Shown piece by piece: positions 43,709-53,276 of a DNA stretch of 64,000 nucleotides. Below the pieces are notes generated by a model, which was not told the DNA's origin, searched no databases, and was given only the letters and a program-made list of their open reading frames with translations. A program made the translations under genes and the position numbers. The DNA is from Porticoccaceae bacterium. Lineage in GTDB: Bacteria; Pseudomonadota; Gammaproteobacteria; Pseudomonadales; Porticoccaceae. How positions within the stretch are numbered: the first letter of the stretch is position 1; each line of letters begins with the position of its first letter. Where the stretch lies: contig CACEBC010000005.1 in NCBI GenBank assembly GCA_902557735.1, positions 1 to 64,000 of the forward strand, in the 5' to 3' direction.

Positions 43709-44367
43709 GTATTAAAAGTCTAAATCATTGCTCGAACTTTCCAGAAAACCTCTTCGTCAAAGCCTCCAGCAACTTTTTATATGCACACTCTAGCACAACC
43801 CTAAATGAGTTTCGACGGTCCTGCGAAAATATGAATCATGTTATCAACTACCGATAATGGGCGTTTCAGTTTCAATCTCTACACTAAAAAGCTGTTCTAC
43901 TGTTGTGCGCGCTATTTAAGCATTCGTCTAAGTAGTACAGGCAAATACTAGGAGAGGTCTCGAGACATTCGAACAGATTTTCATTGCATATTTAATTTGA
44001 TGATAATTATAGCGATGCTTAATGGGATCGAAGATACGACAATCCAATCTCCCCATAGTTTGTCCGAATTTCATCAAGGGTGGTTGCTCGCATATTGCAT
44101 GAAATTGCGTGAATACAATATCATCTGGGCGCAAAGTTAATTATGATAGGAGAGTGGCGCATACTAGGCTAAGATCGGAGAACTGAGATGGATCTGTTCA
44201 AAAGTAGTAACCTATTATGATTATGTTTTCATTTAACACAATTGGTTGAATCAAAGATTCTTTCAGAAACATAGTAAGGATATTGATGGTATTTCAAGCA
44301 TAAGGGCATCCGGGGTCCATTGCGACGCCGAGTCAACACTCTCTGATTATGACGCAAGGCAGAAATT
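43709..44367. other. Long intergenic region before the urea transporter
   Basis: About 659 bases without a gene I can support. It must contain the tRNA promoter (minus strand) and the urtA promoter (plus strand). I note a ten-base palindrome GTCTCGAGAC at 43957-43966 and GAATC-AAA-GATTC at 44248-44260. I see no sigma-54 consensus. A 68-codon minus frame around 43928-44134 has no recognisable content. Confidence 0.45.
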
Positions 44368-45657
44368 ATGAAATTTTTCAATGTTTTGAAACAAACAACT
44401 ATGCTGGTTGCAGTTTGCTTGACTTATCCCGCTTTTTCAGAGGAATCTGAAACGATTAAGGTGGGCGTTTTACACTCACTTTCCGGTACTATGGCAATTT
44501 CGGAAACAACCCTCAAAGATACTGTTTTGATGATGATAGAGGAACAGAACCAACTCGGAGGACTACTTGGAAAACAGTTAAAAGCAGTGGTGGTTGATCC
44601 TGCCTCAAATTGGCCACTTTTTGCAGAGAAAACGCGTGAGTTAATATCCAAAGAGGAGGTTGATGTTATTTTTGGGTGTTGGACATCTGTTTCTAGAAAG
44701 TCTGTGCTGCCTGTTATCGAAGAACTCAACGGCTTATTGTTTTATCCGGTTCAGTATGAAGGGGAGGAGTCATCAAGAAATGTTTTTTATACGGGAGCTG
44801 CGCCTAATCAGCAAGCTATTCCGGCGGTAGATTACTTTATGAATGAAATAGGAGTCGAGCGCTGGGTGCTGGCAGGGACTGACTATGTGTACCCTCGCAC
44901 GACAAATAAAATTTTAGAAGCTTATCTGTTAGCCAACGGCGTATCCGAAGAGGATATCATGATTAACTATACCCCATTTGGACACTCGGATTGGCAAGGC
45001 ATTGTGTCTGGTATAAAGAAATTTGGCAGCTCCGGAAAAAAGACCGGTGTAGTCTCGACAATTAATGGTGATGCAAACGTCCCTTTTTACAAAGAGCTCG
45101 GAAATCAGGGGATTTCAGCAGAGGATATTCCTGTAGTTGCGTTTTCCGTTGGTGAAGAGGAGTTGTCTGGTCTGGATACGAAACCTTTGATAGGACATCT
45201 AGCTGCTTGGAATTATTTTCAAAGTGTCCAAACGAGGGAAAATGATGATTTCATCGCTCAGTGGAAAAAGTTTATAAAGGATGATAAGCGAGTAACTAAT
45301 GATCCGATGGAAGCCACTTATATTGGTTTTAAGATGTGGGTTCAAGCGGTTGAAAAAACAGGAACAACTGACGTTGATGCAGTGGCAGAAGCAATGCTGG
45401 GTTTAACTACCCCAAATCTCACCGGTGGCATAGCCGTCATGAACAGAAATCATCATCTCTCAAAGCCCGTGTTGATTGGAGAAATTCAGGCTGACGGACA
45501 AATCGAAGTCGTTTGGGAAACCCATGGAACTGTGATTGGTGATGCTTGGTCAGATTACCTACCCTCTTCAAAAGATCTCGTTGCAGATTGGGCGAAACCA
45601 ATTAGTTGCGGAAACTTCAATACTAAGACGGCAAAATGCTCTGGGCAGAACTTTTAG
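44368..45657 (+). CDS. urtA: Urea ABC transporter substrate-binding protein UrtA
   Basis: A 429-residue periplasmic binding protein with a signal peptide ending PAFSEES near residue 27. Hallmarks of UrtA/FmdD-type Leu/Ile/Val-family binding proteins are KVGVLHSLSGTMAISE near 31-46, VIFGCWTSVSRKSVLPV near 105, LLFYPVQYEGEESS near 125-138, and NVFYTGAAPNQQAIPAVDYF near 140-160. It captures urea or short amides for the four downstream genes. AAGGCAG lies upstream of the ATG. urtB follows after 131 bases. Confidence 0.93.
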   Translation: MKFFNVLKQTTMLVAVCLTYPAFSEESETIKVGVLHSLSGTMAISETTLKDTVLMMIEEQNQLGGLLGKQLKAVVVDPASNWPLFAEKTRELISKEEVDVIFGCWTSVSRKSVLPVIEELNGLLFYPVQYEGEESSRNVFYTGAAPNQQAIPAVDYFMNEIGVERWVLAGTDYVYPRTTNKILEAYLLANGVSEEDIMINYTPFGHSDWQGIVSGIKKFGSSGKKTGVVSTINGDANVPFYKELGNQGISAEDIPVVAFSVGEEELSGLDTKPLIGHLAAWNYFQSVQTRENDDFIAQWKKFIKDDKRVTNDPMEATYIGFKMWVQAVEKTGTTDVDAVAEAMLGLTTPNLTGGIAVMNRNHHLSKPVLIGEIQADGQIEVVWETHGTVIGDAWSDYLPSSKDLVADWAKPISCGNFNTKTAKCSGQNF

Positions 45658-45788
45658 TAAGTTGTCACCAGCAACGCGTCTCATATCAGAGTTTAGTTGC
45701 TTCCTCTATCAATCTTGCATCGCATTTCTGAGACGGTCCATGCATCTTTTACAATACGAACTTTAAAAGATTCCTTTAACTGAAGGCT

Positions 45789-47432
45789 TTGCTAAAGCTA
45801 ATGAGCATCAAAAATCGATATTTAATTTTGCTGATTTTGATTCCTTGGACCTGTTTGTCGCATTTTGCTGCGGCTTGGGAACGCGATCTGCGAGACAAGG
45901 CTTCATTGCTGGCGCAAGCGAGCCTCAGAGAAACGCCGGGGATTGTTGCCGACCTTGAAACATTCGGTGAACCAGCTTTGCCATTGCTTGAAGCAATGTT
46001 AAACGGCAACCTACACTCCCGTCGGAGTGATAAGAGATTGGTAATAGCTGACTCACAAAGCGCGGAGCAGATCCCGATCATAGATGCGGTGACTGCAGAA
46101 AAACTGCAGGATTCTCGGAAGCGATTGCTGACGAAGGTGCGAGTTAATAATCAATTGCGGAAACAAATTCGACGGATCATTTCGAGAATAACTCTTGGGA
46201 GCCCGAACGCTAGTGTTCGCCATAAAGCAGTCGATAATATGCTTTATAATCTTAACCCCCAGAGTATTGGTTTGCTCGCCGAGGCTAAAAAAATCGAGAC
46301 AGATCGAGATGTTTTAAAACTTATTAATCTAACGCTTGCAATAAACGACCTTCGAACATCTGATGAATCTCAGGTTCTCTTAGATGCAACTAACACCGTG
46401 AGGGGAAATCTGGAGCCCATTGTCTTCAATACGATTTCCACCCTTTTAAGGCAGCACGAGGCTAACCAGCGCATTCAGGATGATGAGTTTTTCTTGCGTC
46501 AAATAAAACGTGTTCATGCAGAACTGCAAACAAAAATTAAATTCTATCAGTTGGCCGAAAGGTTCTACTATGGGCTAAGTCTCGGGTCCGTTCTTTTGCT
46601 AGCAGCGTCAGGTCTCGCAATTACCTTCGGAGTCATGCGAGTAATCAATATGGCGCATGGTGAACTGATTATGTTGGGCGCTTATACAACTTACGTCGTT
46701 CAATTAATAATGCCATCTTATATTGAGTTCTCAATCTATGTTGCCATCCCGTGCGCATTCTTGGTATCTGGTGGAGTTGGAATAATGATTGAGCGATTTG
46801 TGATCAGGTTTTTGCGGGACCGACCTTTGGAGACGCTTCTGGCAACATTCGGGGTCAGCTTGATCCTTCAACAAAGCGTACGATCATTATTTTCTCCTCT
46901 GAATAGACAGGTAAGCAATCCAGATTGGCTTAGCGGTTCTCTCGAGATTAATCCGATTTTTGCCCTAACATACAATCGATTATACATACTTTTATTTGCG
47001 CTGATCGTGTTTGCCAATCTTGTTCTTATAATCAAAAAAACTGATCTTGGATTACAAATACGGGCCGTTTCTCAGAATCGTGAAATGGCCAAATGCATGG
47101 GAATCAAGACAGATTGGGTCGATGCCTTGACGTTTGGTTTGGGTTCCGGGCTAGCTGGTCTGGCAGGTGTGGCACTCAGTCAAATAACAAATGTAGGCCC
47201 GAACTTGGGTCAGGCTTATATCATTGATTCCTTCATGGTGGTCGTTTTCGGTGGTGTTGGCAACTTATATGGAACGCTTGTTGGTGGATTTAGTTTGGGG
47301 GTGATCAATAAATTTCTTGAACCCATAGCCGGCACGGTGCTTTCAAATATTATTGTGCTCATATTCATAGTGTTTTTTATCCAATTGCGGCCCAGCGGCC
47401 TATTCCCAGAAACCAGCAGAGTGTCGAAGTGA
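45789..47432 (+). CDS. urtB: Urea ABC transporter permease UrtB
   Basis: A 547-residue permease with the long N-terminal extension typical of UrtB: a signal-like segment (YLILLILIPWTCLSHFAAA), then about 220 mostly helical periplasmic residues, then the LivH-type membrane domain from about residue 260. That domain contains SGLAITFGVMRVINMAHGELIMLGAYTTY and AFGLGSGLAGLAGVA-like core motifs. The start may be TTG 45789 (GAAGG just upstream) or ATG 45801; the sequence does not decide. Its TGA overlaps the GTG start of urtC. Confidence 0.93.
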   Translation: MLKLMSIKNRYLILLILIPWTCLSHFAAAWERDLRDKASLLAQASLRETPGIVADLETFGEPALPLLEAMLNGNLHSRRSDKRLVIADSQSAEQIPIIDAVTAEKLQDSRKRLLTKVRVNNQLRKQIRRIISRITLGSPNASVRHKAVDNMLYNLNPQSIGLLAEAKKIETDRDVLKLINLTLAINDLRTSDESQVLLDATNTVRGNLEPIVFNTISTLLRQHEANQRIQDDEFFLRQIKRVHAELQTKIKFYQLAERFYYGLSLGSVLLLAASGLAITFGVMRVINMAHGELIMLGAYTTYVVQLIMPSYIEFSIYVAIPCAFLVSGGVGIMIERFVIRFLRDRPLETLLATFGVSLILQQSVRSLFSPLNRQVSNPDWLSGSLEINPIFALTYNRLYILLFALIVFANLVLIIKKTDLGLQIRAVSQNREMAKCMGIKTDWVDALTFGLGSGLAGLAGVALSQITNVGPNLGQAYIIDSFMVVVFGGVGNLYGTLVGGFSLGVINKFLEPIAGTVLSNIIVLIFIVFFIQLRPSGLFPETSRVSK

Positions 47433-48556
47433 TTTCTAGTTATAAACGTGGATGGTATTCTGAGAATAAAATCAAATCGCTCTATGGATTTTTATCTTTT
47501 TTGCTGGTCTTGTCAGGGGCAGTGTCATTTTGCAATGTTTATATACCACGAGAATCGCCCCTTCATGTTGAGATCTTCACTATAACTTTATTGGGAAAAT
47601 ACCTTTGTTTAGCAATTTTGGCGCTCTCCATCGATATTGTATGGGGATATTGCGGTATATTAAGTCTCGGCCACGGAGCTTTCTTCGCGTTAGGTGGTTA
47701 TGCGATGGGTATGCATCTGATGCTACAAATTGGTGATCGCGGGGTGTATGGACATCCAACACTGCCCGACTTTATGGTGTTTTTAAATTGGTCTGAATTA
47801 CCTTGGTTTTGGGTTGGTTTTGATAGCTTTTGGTTTGCTTTGTTTTGCTCTGCTCTCCTACCGGGTGTGTTGGCCTTTGTTTTTGGTTGGCTTGCTTTTA
47901 GATCAAGAGTAACTGGAGTTTACTTCTCTATTATCACCCAAGCCTTGACCTATGCCCTTATGTTGGCCTTTTTTAGGAACGAGATGGGATTTGGAGGTAA
48001 TAATGGGCTTACAGATTTTAAGGATATTCTTGGATTTGATTTGCAATCAGACGCGGTCAGAGTGAGCTTGTTTTTATGCACTGCAATGACCTTATCAGTT
48101 GCTTATTATCTATGCTTTTTATTAATGGAATCCAAGTTCGGAAGGGTTGTACTTGCCATACGAGATTCTGAGGAAAGGGTCAGGTTTTTGGGCTACCAGA
48201 CCGAGATCTACAAAGTTGCTGTTTTCGTCTTTTCAGCCATTTTGGCGGGTATTGCAGGAGCCCTCTATGTCCCTCAGGTAGGCATAATTAACCCTGGGGA
48301 GTTCGCTCCCCTTAATTCTATTGAGGCAGTAATTTGGGTGGCGGTTGGCGGCAGAGGCGTGCTTTATGGGGCTGTGATTGGCGCAGTACTGGTCAACTTT
48401 GCTAAAACGAGATTCACTGCTCTTTTTCCTGAAGAGTGGCTATTCGTGCTTGGCGCGTTATTCGTGTTGGTGACGATTTTTCTTCCTAGAGGTTTAATAG
48501 GCCTTGCGGGGGATCGGCCATCAAACTCAGGTGAAACAAGCAGGAGGGAGTTTTAA
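47429..48556 (+). CDS. urtC: Urea ABC transporter permease UrtC
   Basis: A 375-residue LivM-type permease, starting GTG inside the urtB stop (GTGA overlap). Key segments are GYCGILSLGHGAFFALGGYAMGMHLM near residues 73-98, then FRNEMGFGGNNGLTDFKD near 180-198. The C-terminal half has the cytosolic coupling motif AIRDSEERVRFLGY near 245 and AVIWVAVGGRGVLYGAVIGA near 300. It forms the membrane channel with UrtB. urtD begins six bases after its stop. Confidence 0.93.
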   Translation: MISSYKRGWYSENKIKSLYGFLSFLLVLSGAVSFCNVYIPRESPLHVEIFTITLLGKYLCLAILALSIDIVWGYCGILSLGHGAFFALGGYAMGMHLMLQIGDRGVYGHPTLPDFMVFLNWSELPWFWVGFDSFWFALFCSALLPGVLAFVFGWLAFRSRVTGVYFSIITQALTYALMLAFFRNEMGFGGNNGLTDFKDILGFDLQSDAVRVSLFLCTAMTLSVAYYLCFLLMESKFGRVVLAIRDSEERVRFLGYQTEIYKVAVFVFSAILAGIAGALYVPQVGIINPGEFAPLNSIEAVIWVAVGGRGVLYGAVIGAVLVNFAKTRFTALFPEEWLFVLGALFVLVTIFLPRGLIGLAGDRPSNSGETSRREF

Positions 48557-48561
48557 GTTCT

Positions 48562-49392
48562 ATGAGACGAGGCCCGCCTGAGTTGCTCAAACCGTTGCTG
48601 AAATTCGAATCAATTAAAAATGATCATTTTCCATATGTCGATGTATCCCATTCGGTTGGTCTATATGTCGAGGGGTTGACGGTGACTTTCGATGGGTTTA
48701 GAGCTTTAGATGGTTTCAATTTGTACGTCGATGATGGGGAGCTCAGATGCTTGATAGGTGCGAATGGAGCGGGAAAGACAACTTTGATGGATGTAATAAC
48801 CGGCCGAACAAAACCAGACTCTGGGGAGGTTTACTTTGGTCAAAACATCAATCTAATCGGCAAAACTGAAACTGAGATAGCACAGTTAGGAATAGCACGA
48901 AAATTTCAAAATCCCACAGTTTTCGAGCACCAGACAGTACTGTCGAATTTGGAACTTGCACTGCACGGTAAACGGGGAATTTTTGATACTTTGGTTGGAG
49001 ATTTTTCAAGCGATGATCTCGACCGGATCAACGAGGTGCTAGCGATTATTGGTCTAAAAGATCGAATAAAGAGTCCAGCAGGAAGTTTATCTCACGGACA
49101 AAAACAATGGTTGGAAATTGGGATGCTCTTAAGCGCAAACCCGAGGTTGTTGCTTGTCGATGAACCTGCGGCAGGAATGACCCGTGGCGAGGCAGAGCGC
49201 ACCGCAGAGTTGCTAAAGGATCTCGCTGGTGATCGAACTATCATAGTGATTGAGCATGACATGGAATTTATACGAAGTATCGCTAATAAAGTGACTGTCA
49301 TGCATCAAGGTCAGATGCTTGCCGAGGGCAGCATGACAGAGATCAAGAAGAATCCCTCTGTGTTGGAAGTGTATCTAGGAGAAGAGTATTGA
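48562..49392 (+). CDS. urtD: Urea ABC transporter ATP-binding protein UrtD
   Basis: A 276-residue LivG-type ATPase. A 30-residue N-terminal tail precedes the domain. Then come Walker A IGANGAGKTT near residue 70-79, the Q-loop region IARKFQNPTVFEHQTVLSNL near 113-132, signature LSHGQKQWLEIG near 176, and Walker B LLLVDEPAAGM near 196-206. The H-loop His is in IVIEHDMEFI near 232. The QW after the signature and AAGMTRGE are typical of UrtD. AGGGAG lies before the ATG. The stop overlaps the urtE start. Confidence 0.94.
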   Translation: MRRGPPELLKPLLKFESIKNDHFPYVDVSHSVGLYVEGLTVTFDGFRALDGFNLYVDDGELRCLIGANGAGKTTLMDVITGRTKPDSGEVYFGQNINLIGKTETEIAQLGIARKFQNPTVFEHQTVLSNLELALHGKRGIFDTLVGDFSSDDLDRINEVLAIIGLKDRIKSPAGSLSHGQKQWLEIGMLLSANPRLLLVDEPAAGMTRGEAERTAELLKDLAGDRTIIVIEHDMEFIRSIANKVTVMHQGQMLAEGSMTEIKKNPSVLEVYLGEEY

Positions 49393-50084
49393 TTGAAATG
49401 CGGGGGATCGAACAGTTTTATGGTGGAACTCAAATTCTATGGGATTTATCTTTGAGTGTAGGTTCTGGCTCATGTGTGTCGATACTAGGCCGCAACGGAG
49501 TCGGAAAAACAACGCTACTTAAATCGTTAATGGGTGTAATACCTATTAGTGCAGGGAAAATTATATTGAATGGTGAAGATTTTACTAAAGAACCTGTTTC
49601 GTCAAGAGCTAGGCACGGCGTTGGTTTTGTCCCTCAGGGGCGCGATATTTTTCCATCTCTTACGGTAGAGGAAAATCTGCAGGTCGGATTAAAAGCGAGA
49701 GGAGACCGATTAAAAAATATACCCCGACGGGTTTTCGACCTATTCCCAGTGCTCTATGACATGTTGAAGAGGAACGGTGGTGATCTTTCCGGGGGACAGC
49801 AACAGCAGTTAGCGATAGGTCGGGCTCTCGTGATCGAGCCGAACCTATTGATATTGGACGAGCCCAATGAGGGAATCCAACCTAGCATTGTGAAGCATAT
49901 TGGTGAGGTGATTTCCTTACTTAATCGTGCAGAGGGAGTTACCGTTCTTGTAGTCGAGCAAAAATTGGCTTTTGCCAAGCGCGTGACCCAGGAGTTCAGA
50001 TTAATGGATAAGGGGTCTTTTGTGGCTACTGGTGAAATGTCTGAGTTATCCGAGGCTCTGGTTTCGCGGCATCTGTCAGTCTGA
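49389..50084 (+). CDS. urtE: Urea ABC transporter ATP-binding protein UrtE
   Basis: A 231-residue LivF-type ATPase. Walker A is LGRNGVGKTT near residue 34-43, the segment GVGFVPQGRDIFPSLTVEENL follows near 78-98, the signature is LSGGQQQQLAIGRAL near 133, and Walker B is LLILDEPNEGIQPSI near 152. The start is TTG within the urtD stop (TTGA). It completes the urtABCDE importer. No urease, amidase or allophanate hydrolase gene is found in the window. Confidence 0.94.
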   Translation: MIEMRGIEQFYGGTQILWDLSLSVGSGSCVSILGRNGVGKTTLLKSLMGVIPISAGKIILNGEDFTKEPVSSRARHGVGFVPQGRDIFPSLTVEENLQVGLKARGDRLKNIPRRVFDLFPVLYDMLKRNGGDLSGGQQQQLAIGRALVIEPNLLILDEPNEGIQPSIVKHIGEVISLLNRAEGVTVLVVEQKLAFAKRVTQEFRLMDKGSFVATGEMSELSEALVSRHLSV

Positions 50085-50423
50085 GGATATGCTGCTGGCT
50101 AAATCATACCGCGCCTGTAAATGACTCGCGCTGTCTACGCGCTAAACATCATCCTGACATCCGTGATCGCATTAAACATACCCGTGCACCCATTGACCAG
50201 TCATTTGGTAATCTTCCAAGGCTAGAACAACTTTTAGTTTCTGAAAAGCACTTGGTTTCATAGCATAGCTTAGAGAGGATTTTAGTCATGAGCCGATTGC
50301 AACCTAGTCGGTCACTCTACTCTCCGGCTTTACGCTGGGCCCTGAAGTCGAAGGCCATTTATTTTGCAAAGAAGAGGTGATTTAAAAATAAAGCATAGGC
50401 GAGTTTCAAGTTCAACCTATTTA
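50085..50423. other. Intergenic region after urtE
   Basis: About 339 bases between the convergent ends of urtE and the 2OG-Fe(II) oxygenase gene. A frame from inside urtE stays open to about 50263, but its translation (for example IRDRIKHTRAPIDQ) matches no family I know. No hairpin with a T tract is evident. Confidence 0.45.
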
Positions 50424-51353
50424 TTATCCCGCAGAGGCTAATTTTCGTTGGGAATCTTGGATTCTCCTTAAGATATAGTCACCGGCAGTTATGGAAGAAT
50501 ATCGTTTGGGCCGCTCCTGGCAAATACATGTTTTTAAGACATCAACTTGTGTATTGCTATCCGGATCCACGAAAAAGGCCACTGAGAATCTATCCTGTCC
50601 ATCAATCATGGGCTTTACCCTATGGAGTGTCGATCTGTACTTACCATTGGTCCATCGTTCGAGAAGGTCACCGGAATTGACAATGATTGACGAGCTGGAT
50701 GACTCAATGGGGAGCCAATTCCCATGAGAATCGCAGACTTCCAGTCCCTCGACGGAATCGGTGAACAAAAGGGTGAATAAGCCATAATCAGTGTGCGCGC
50801 CCGCCCCCAACTGAGATTTCGAGACATTTGCGCTATCTGTTCTAGGGTAATGCAACAACCTCAAGGTGACATTTTCGCCGGTGTGGCAATTTACAAAAAA
50901 GTTCTCCTCTATGTCCAAGGCTTTAGCAAGCACCCTCTGCAATTGATGCGCCTTATCCAAACACTCAGAGAAAAACCGTTGCATGAGATCTTTAAACTCA
51001 GGTGACGGCCATCGATCATGGTCGACATCATTGTTTAATATGTTGCGCATGGTGAAAGTCTCTTTGAGATCGGCCGGTTTGGTCGGATCCAAATGTTCTG
51101 AGGCGATAGCGTGGAACCCAAAGTTCTCGCCAGCTGACAAATATGCAGATTTCATTTTTTCTTCTTTGCTGAGAGCAAAGAAATCTTTGCTGGCATTGAA
51201 AATATCTCGCAAAAGGTTATCGTTTATTATTTGCCTTGATATGGCCATAAAACCCAAAGAGCTCAGAGCTTCGTCGACTAGATTGGCATTGCTATAGGTT
51301 ACATCATTATCGCCCTTATCAAACTCAGATAGATTGACGTTTGTTAATTTCAT
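50424..51353 (-). CDS. 2-oxoglutarate/Fe(II) oxygenase, isopenicillin-N-synthase family
   Basis: A 309-residue non-haem iron oxygenase. The N-terminal DIOX_N region contains GFMAISRQIINDNLLRDIFNASKDFFALSKEEK. The C-terminal jelly roll has the iron ligands in GAGAHTDYGLFTLLF (His and Asp, near residues 185-188) and STLHRV (His, near 240). The 2OG-binding RFSVAFF is near 256. It resembles plant-type gibberellin/flavanone oxygenases and bacterial relatives that hydroxylate or demethylate small molecules. AGGA is nine bases upstream of the ATG. It is last in a minus-strand set after the ferredoxin and GcvT-like genes, with a 136-base gap. Confidence 0.9.
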   Translation of the reverse strand: MKLTNVNLSEFDKGDNDVTYSNANLVDEALSSLGFMAISRQIINDNLLRDIFNASKDFFALSKEEKMKSAYLSAGENFGFHAIASEHLDPTKPADLKETFTMRNILNNDVDHDRWPSPEFKDLMQRFFSECLDKAHQLQRVLAKALDIEENFFVNCHTGENVTLRLLHYPRTDSANVSKSQLGAGAHTDYGLFTLLFTDSVEGLEVCDSHGNWLPIESSSSSIIVNSGDLLERWTNGKYRSTLHRVKPMIDGQDRFSVAFFVDPDSNTQVDVLKTCICQERPKRYSSITAGDYILRRIQDSQRKLASAG

Positions 51354-51489
51354 AGTGCTGAGGTTCCTGTAAATTGTTTGCCTAGATCATGCCTCTAATA
51401 ACTGCTGATTGGCCTGTTTTAACAGTCCGATTGGCATGCGTCTTAATTTAATAGTCTGCTAATTTAGTTTCAATTCGAAAAAACGCAAA

Positions 51490-52716
51490 TTAAGATCTCC
51501 TAACATTAACAAAAGGTGTGTCTGTAATTTTAGCAGGGACTTCCGAGACTATTCTCCCGTCCAAATTTGGCAACTCGACCGAGACTGTCTGCCCAATCGT
51601 CACCATGGCGTTTTCAAGAAATCCAAATGCAATGTAACCATTAGTACTCGGACTTGCACAAATGCTCGACGCGCGGCCTATTTTGCTTCCCGCACTAAAA
51701 ACTGAGGTTGATCCCCAATACACTCTTGACAAAATATCGCCGCGGCAATCAGAATTCCGAGTTGCCATATCAACGGCGTCTCGATCCAATCTTAGGCCAT
51801 AAAACGAGATAGTAATATCGTTACAGTCTAGCTTGTGCTGAAGCGCGTTCCTGCCTAAAAAGTCGCTCGGATCCTGAAATGAAACATGCTGCTGTAATCC
51901 AGCTTCAAAAGGGTTCAAAAAGTGTTTTTCCCTAAGAAGATTTCTTGCTGTTCGTGTATCTGGGCCTGCCCCATGATAATCAGCACTAACTAGAATTAAT
52001 CCGGCCTCGACCCTGGCCACGTCTATGGCATACTCTCCGGCGGGGATTGCATCATAGTAAAGGCCTTTTTGCATAACAGTTCGCCAAACCTCGCAGCCTC
52101 CTGCGACAGGGGTCCATATTTCATAACCCATTTCGCCAGTGAAGCCCTGTCTAAGAACAAAGACACTTATACCAGCTATCTTACAATGGCGAAGTTGTGA
52201 AAACGAAAGAGGCTCCCAACCGTCATCAACCGCGGATTCAATTATTTGGGTGGACTTGGGGCCCTGCAAGGCCAGAATTCCGAAATCATCTGTGCAATCG
52301 CTCACCTCAACCTTGAGATTTTTTATCTGGCTCCTAAACCACAAAAGGCTGTTTTCACCAGAGATAATGTACTCTTCGGCCGACAGTCGCAGAACTAAGC
52401 CATCGCCCACAATAAAGCCATCATCGTCGCACCAAGGTGTATATAAGCAGCGACCGACATCTAGATTTAAAATCGATTTAGTTGTCAAAAGGTTTACAAA
52501 TTCTAATGCATCTGAACCAATTATCCTAAACTTGGGAAGTGGGGACATATCACAGACGGCAGCCGATTGTCTAATGGCACGTAACTCTTTACTAAGTGAA
52601 GTGTAGACGTCGGGGACGACATAATCGCCCCAGTTGTACCAGATTGCCCCTGTTACGGACTGAGACGTTTCGTTATGAAAAGGCGTTGCTCGAAAAGCAC
52701 TTTGATGAATAATCAT
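51490..52716 (-). CDS. GcvT-like aminomethyltransferase/demethylase family protein
   Basis: A 408-residue protein of the GcvT/YgfZ/DmdA superfamily, whose members pass one-carbon groups to tetrahydrofolate. N-terminal TPFHNETS and VPDVYTSLSKELRAIRQSAAVCDMSPLPKFRIIG match the GcvT start region. FVLRQGFTGEMGYEIWTP near residue 195 and AGEYAIDVARVEAGLILVSADY near 225 are the folate-site core. A C-terminal GcvT_C barrel ends the protein. Without glycine-cleavage partners it is more like the demethylases acting on DMSP, sarcosine-type or methoxyaromatic substrates. The frame continues to TTG 52797, nine bases from the ferredoxin stop; I prefer ATG 52716, which fits the family N-terminus. Neither RBS is strong. 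Confidence 0.85.
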   Translation of the reverse strand: MIIHQSAFRATPFHNETSQSVTGAIWYNWGDYVVPDVYTSLSKELRAIRQSAAVCDMSPLPKFRIIGSDALEFVNLLTTKSILNLDVGRCLYTPWCDDDGFIVGDGLVLRLSAEEYIISGENSLLWFRSQIKNLKVEVSDCTDDFGILALQGPKSTQIIESAVDDGWEPLSFSQLRHCKIAGISVFVLRQGFTGEMGYEIWTPVAGGCEVWRTVMQKGLYYDAIPAGEYAIDVARVEAGLILVSADYHGAGPDTRTARNLLREKHFLNPFEAGLQQHVSFQDPSDFLGRNALQHKLDCNDITISFYGLRLDRDAVDMATRNSDCRGDILSRVYWGSTSVFSAGSKIGRASSICASPSTNGYIAFGFLENAMVTIGQTVSVELPNLDGRIVSEVPAKITDTPFVNVRRS

Positions 52717-52806
52717 CTCGAATTTACCTAATATCGCACTAGTCGCCACCTCAAGGGTCGTTATGGGTGCGTTTGCCGACCTCGAGTCCCGATTCAATCT
52801 CTATTT

Positions 52807-53091
52807 TTACAGATCCAAAGTAAGAAACCTCGTTAAAGATCTAGAACAGCAAGGCGTCATCTGATCGTTGGCCTCATGTTCACCGTTTGAGAGAAATAAG
52901 TCCCTATGATCTGGGATGCCGCGAATTACTTTGGTGATGCATGTTCCGCACATTCCCTGCTCACAAGACACAGGAATTTCAATACCGTGATCGAGGAGGA
53001 CATCAACAATGGTTCTATGCGCAGGGATTTCAAAAACCTCATCTGAGCTAGAAATCCTGAGTTTAAAGGGCTTTGTGCCATCCTCTGCCAA
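52807..53091 (-). CDS. Stand-alone plant-type [2Fe-2S] ferredoxin domain
   Basis: A 94-residue protein equivalent to only the C-terminal ferredoxin domain of phthalate-dioxygenase-reductase/VanB proteins. The cluster ligands lie in CEQGMCGTC (three Cys near residues 43-51) and a fourth in the MTPCCSRS segment near 81-84. IRGIPDHRDLFLS between them is the PDR-type signature. The FMN and NAD domains that normally precede it are absent. Their absence is not due to the window edge, since the frame starts cleanly with TTG 53091 and GGGGAG upstream. It probably supplies electrons to the neighbouring Rieske oxygenases and itself needs a reductase encoded elsewhere. Confidence 0.9.
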   Translation of the reverse strand: MAEDGTKPFKLRISSSDEVFEIPAHRTIVDVLLDHGIEIPVSCEQGMCGTCITKVIRGIPDHRDLFLSNGEHEANDQMTPCCSRSLTRFLTLDL

Positions 53092-53276
53092 TACTTTACA
53101 CTCCCCATAACGTGAGACAAAAAATTATCATTCTTTTGCCTAAAAAAAATCTTTTATTGGGAGCATTGTCACTTTCATGTAATTTTTAGTGCATCTCAGT
53201 CAAACGGCATCACAATTTTTTTAATTTTATTGCGCTAAGATAAGTTGAAAGACACAATTAGGATGCTAGCATATCG

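Noticed and set aside
43928-44134. A 68-codon minus-strand frame upstream of urtA
   Set aside because: No recognisable domain, no RBS and isolated from other genes; likely chance.
43632-44367. tRNA-Arg as an integration site for a mobile element
   Set aside because: No integrase, no direct repeat of the tRNA 3' end and no cargo genes are visible; the next gene is urtA.
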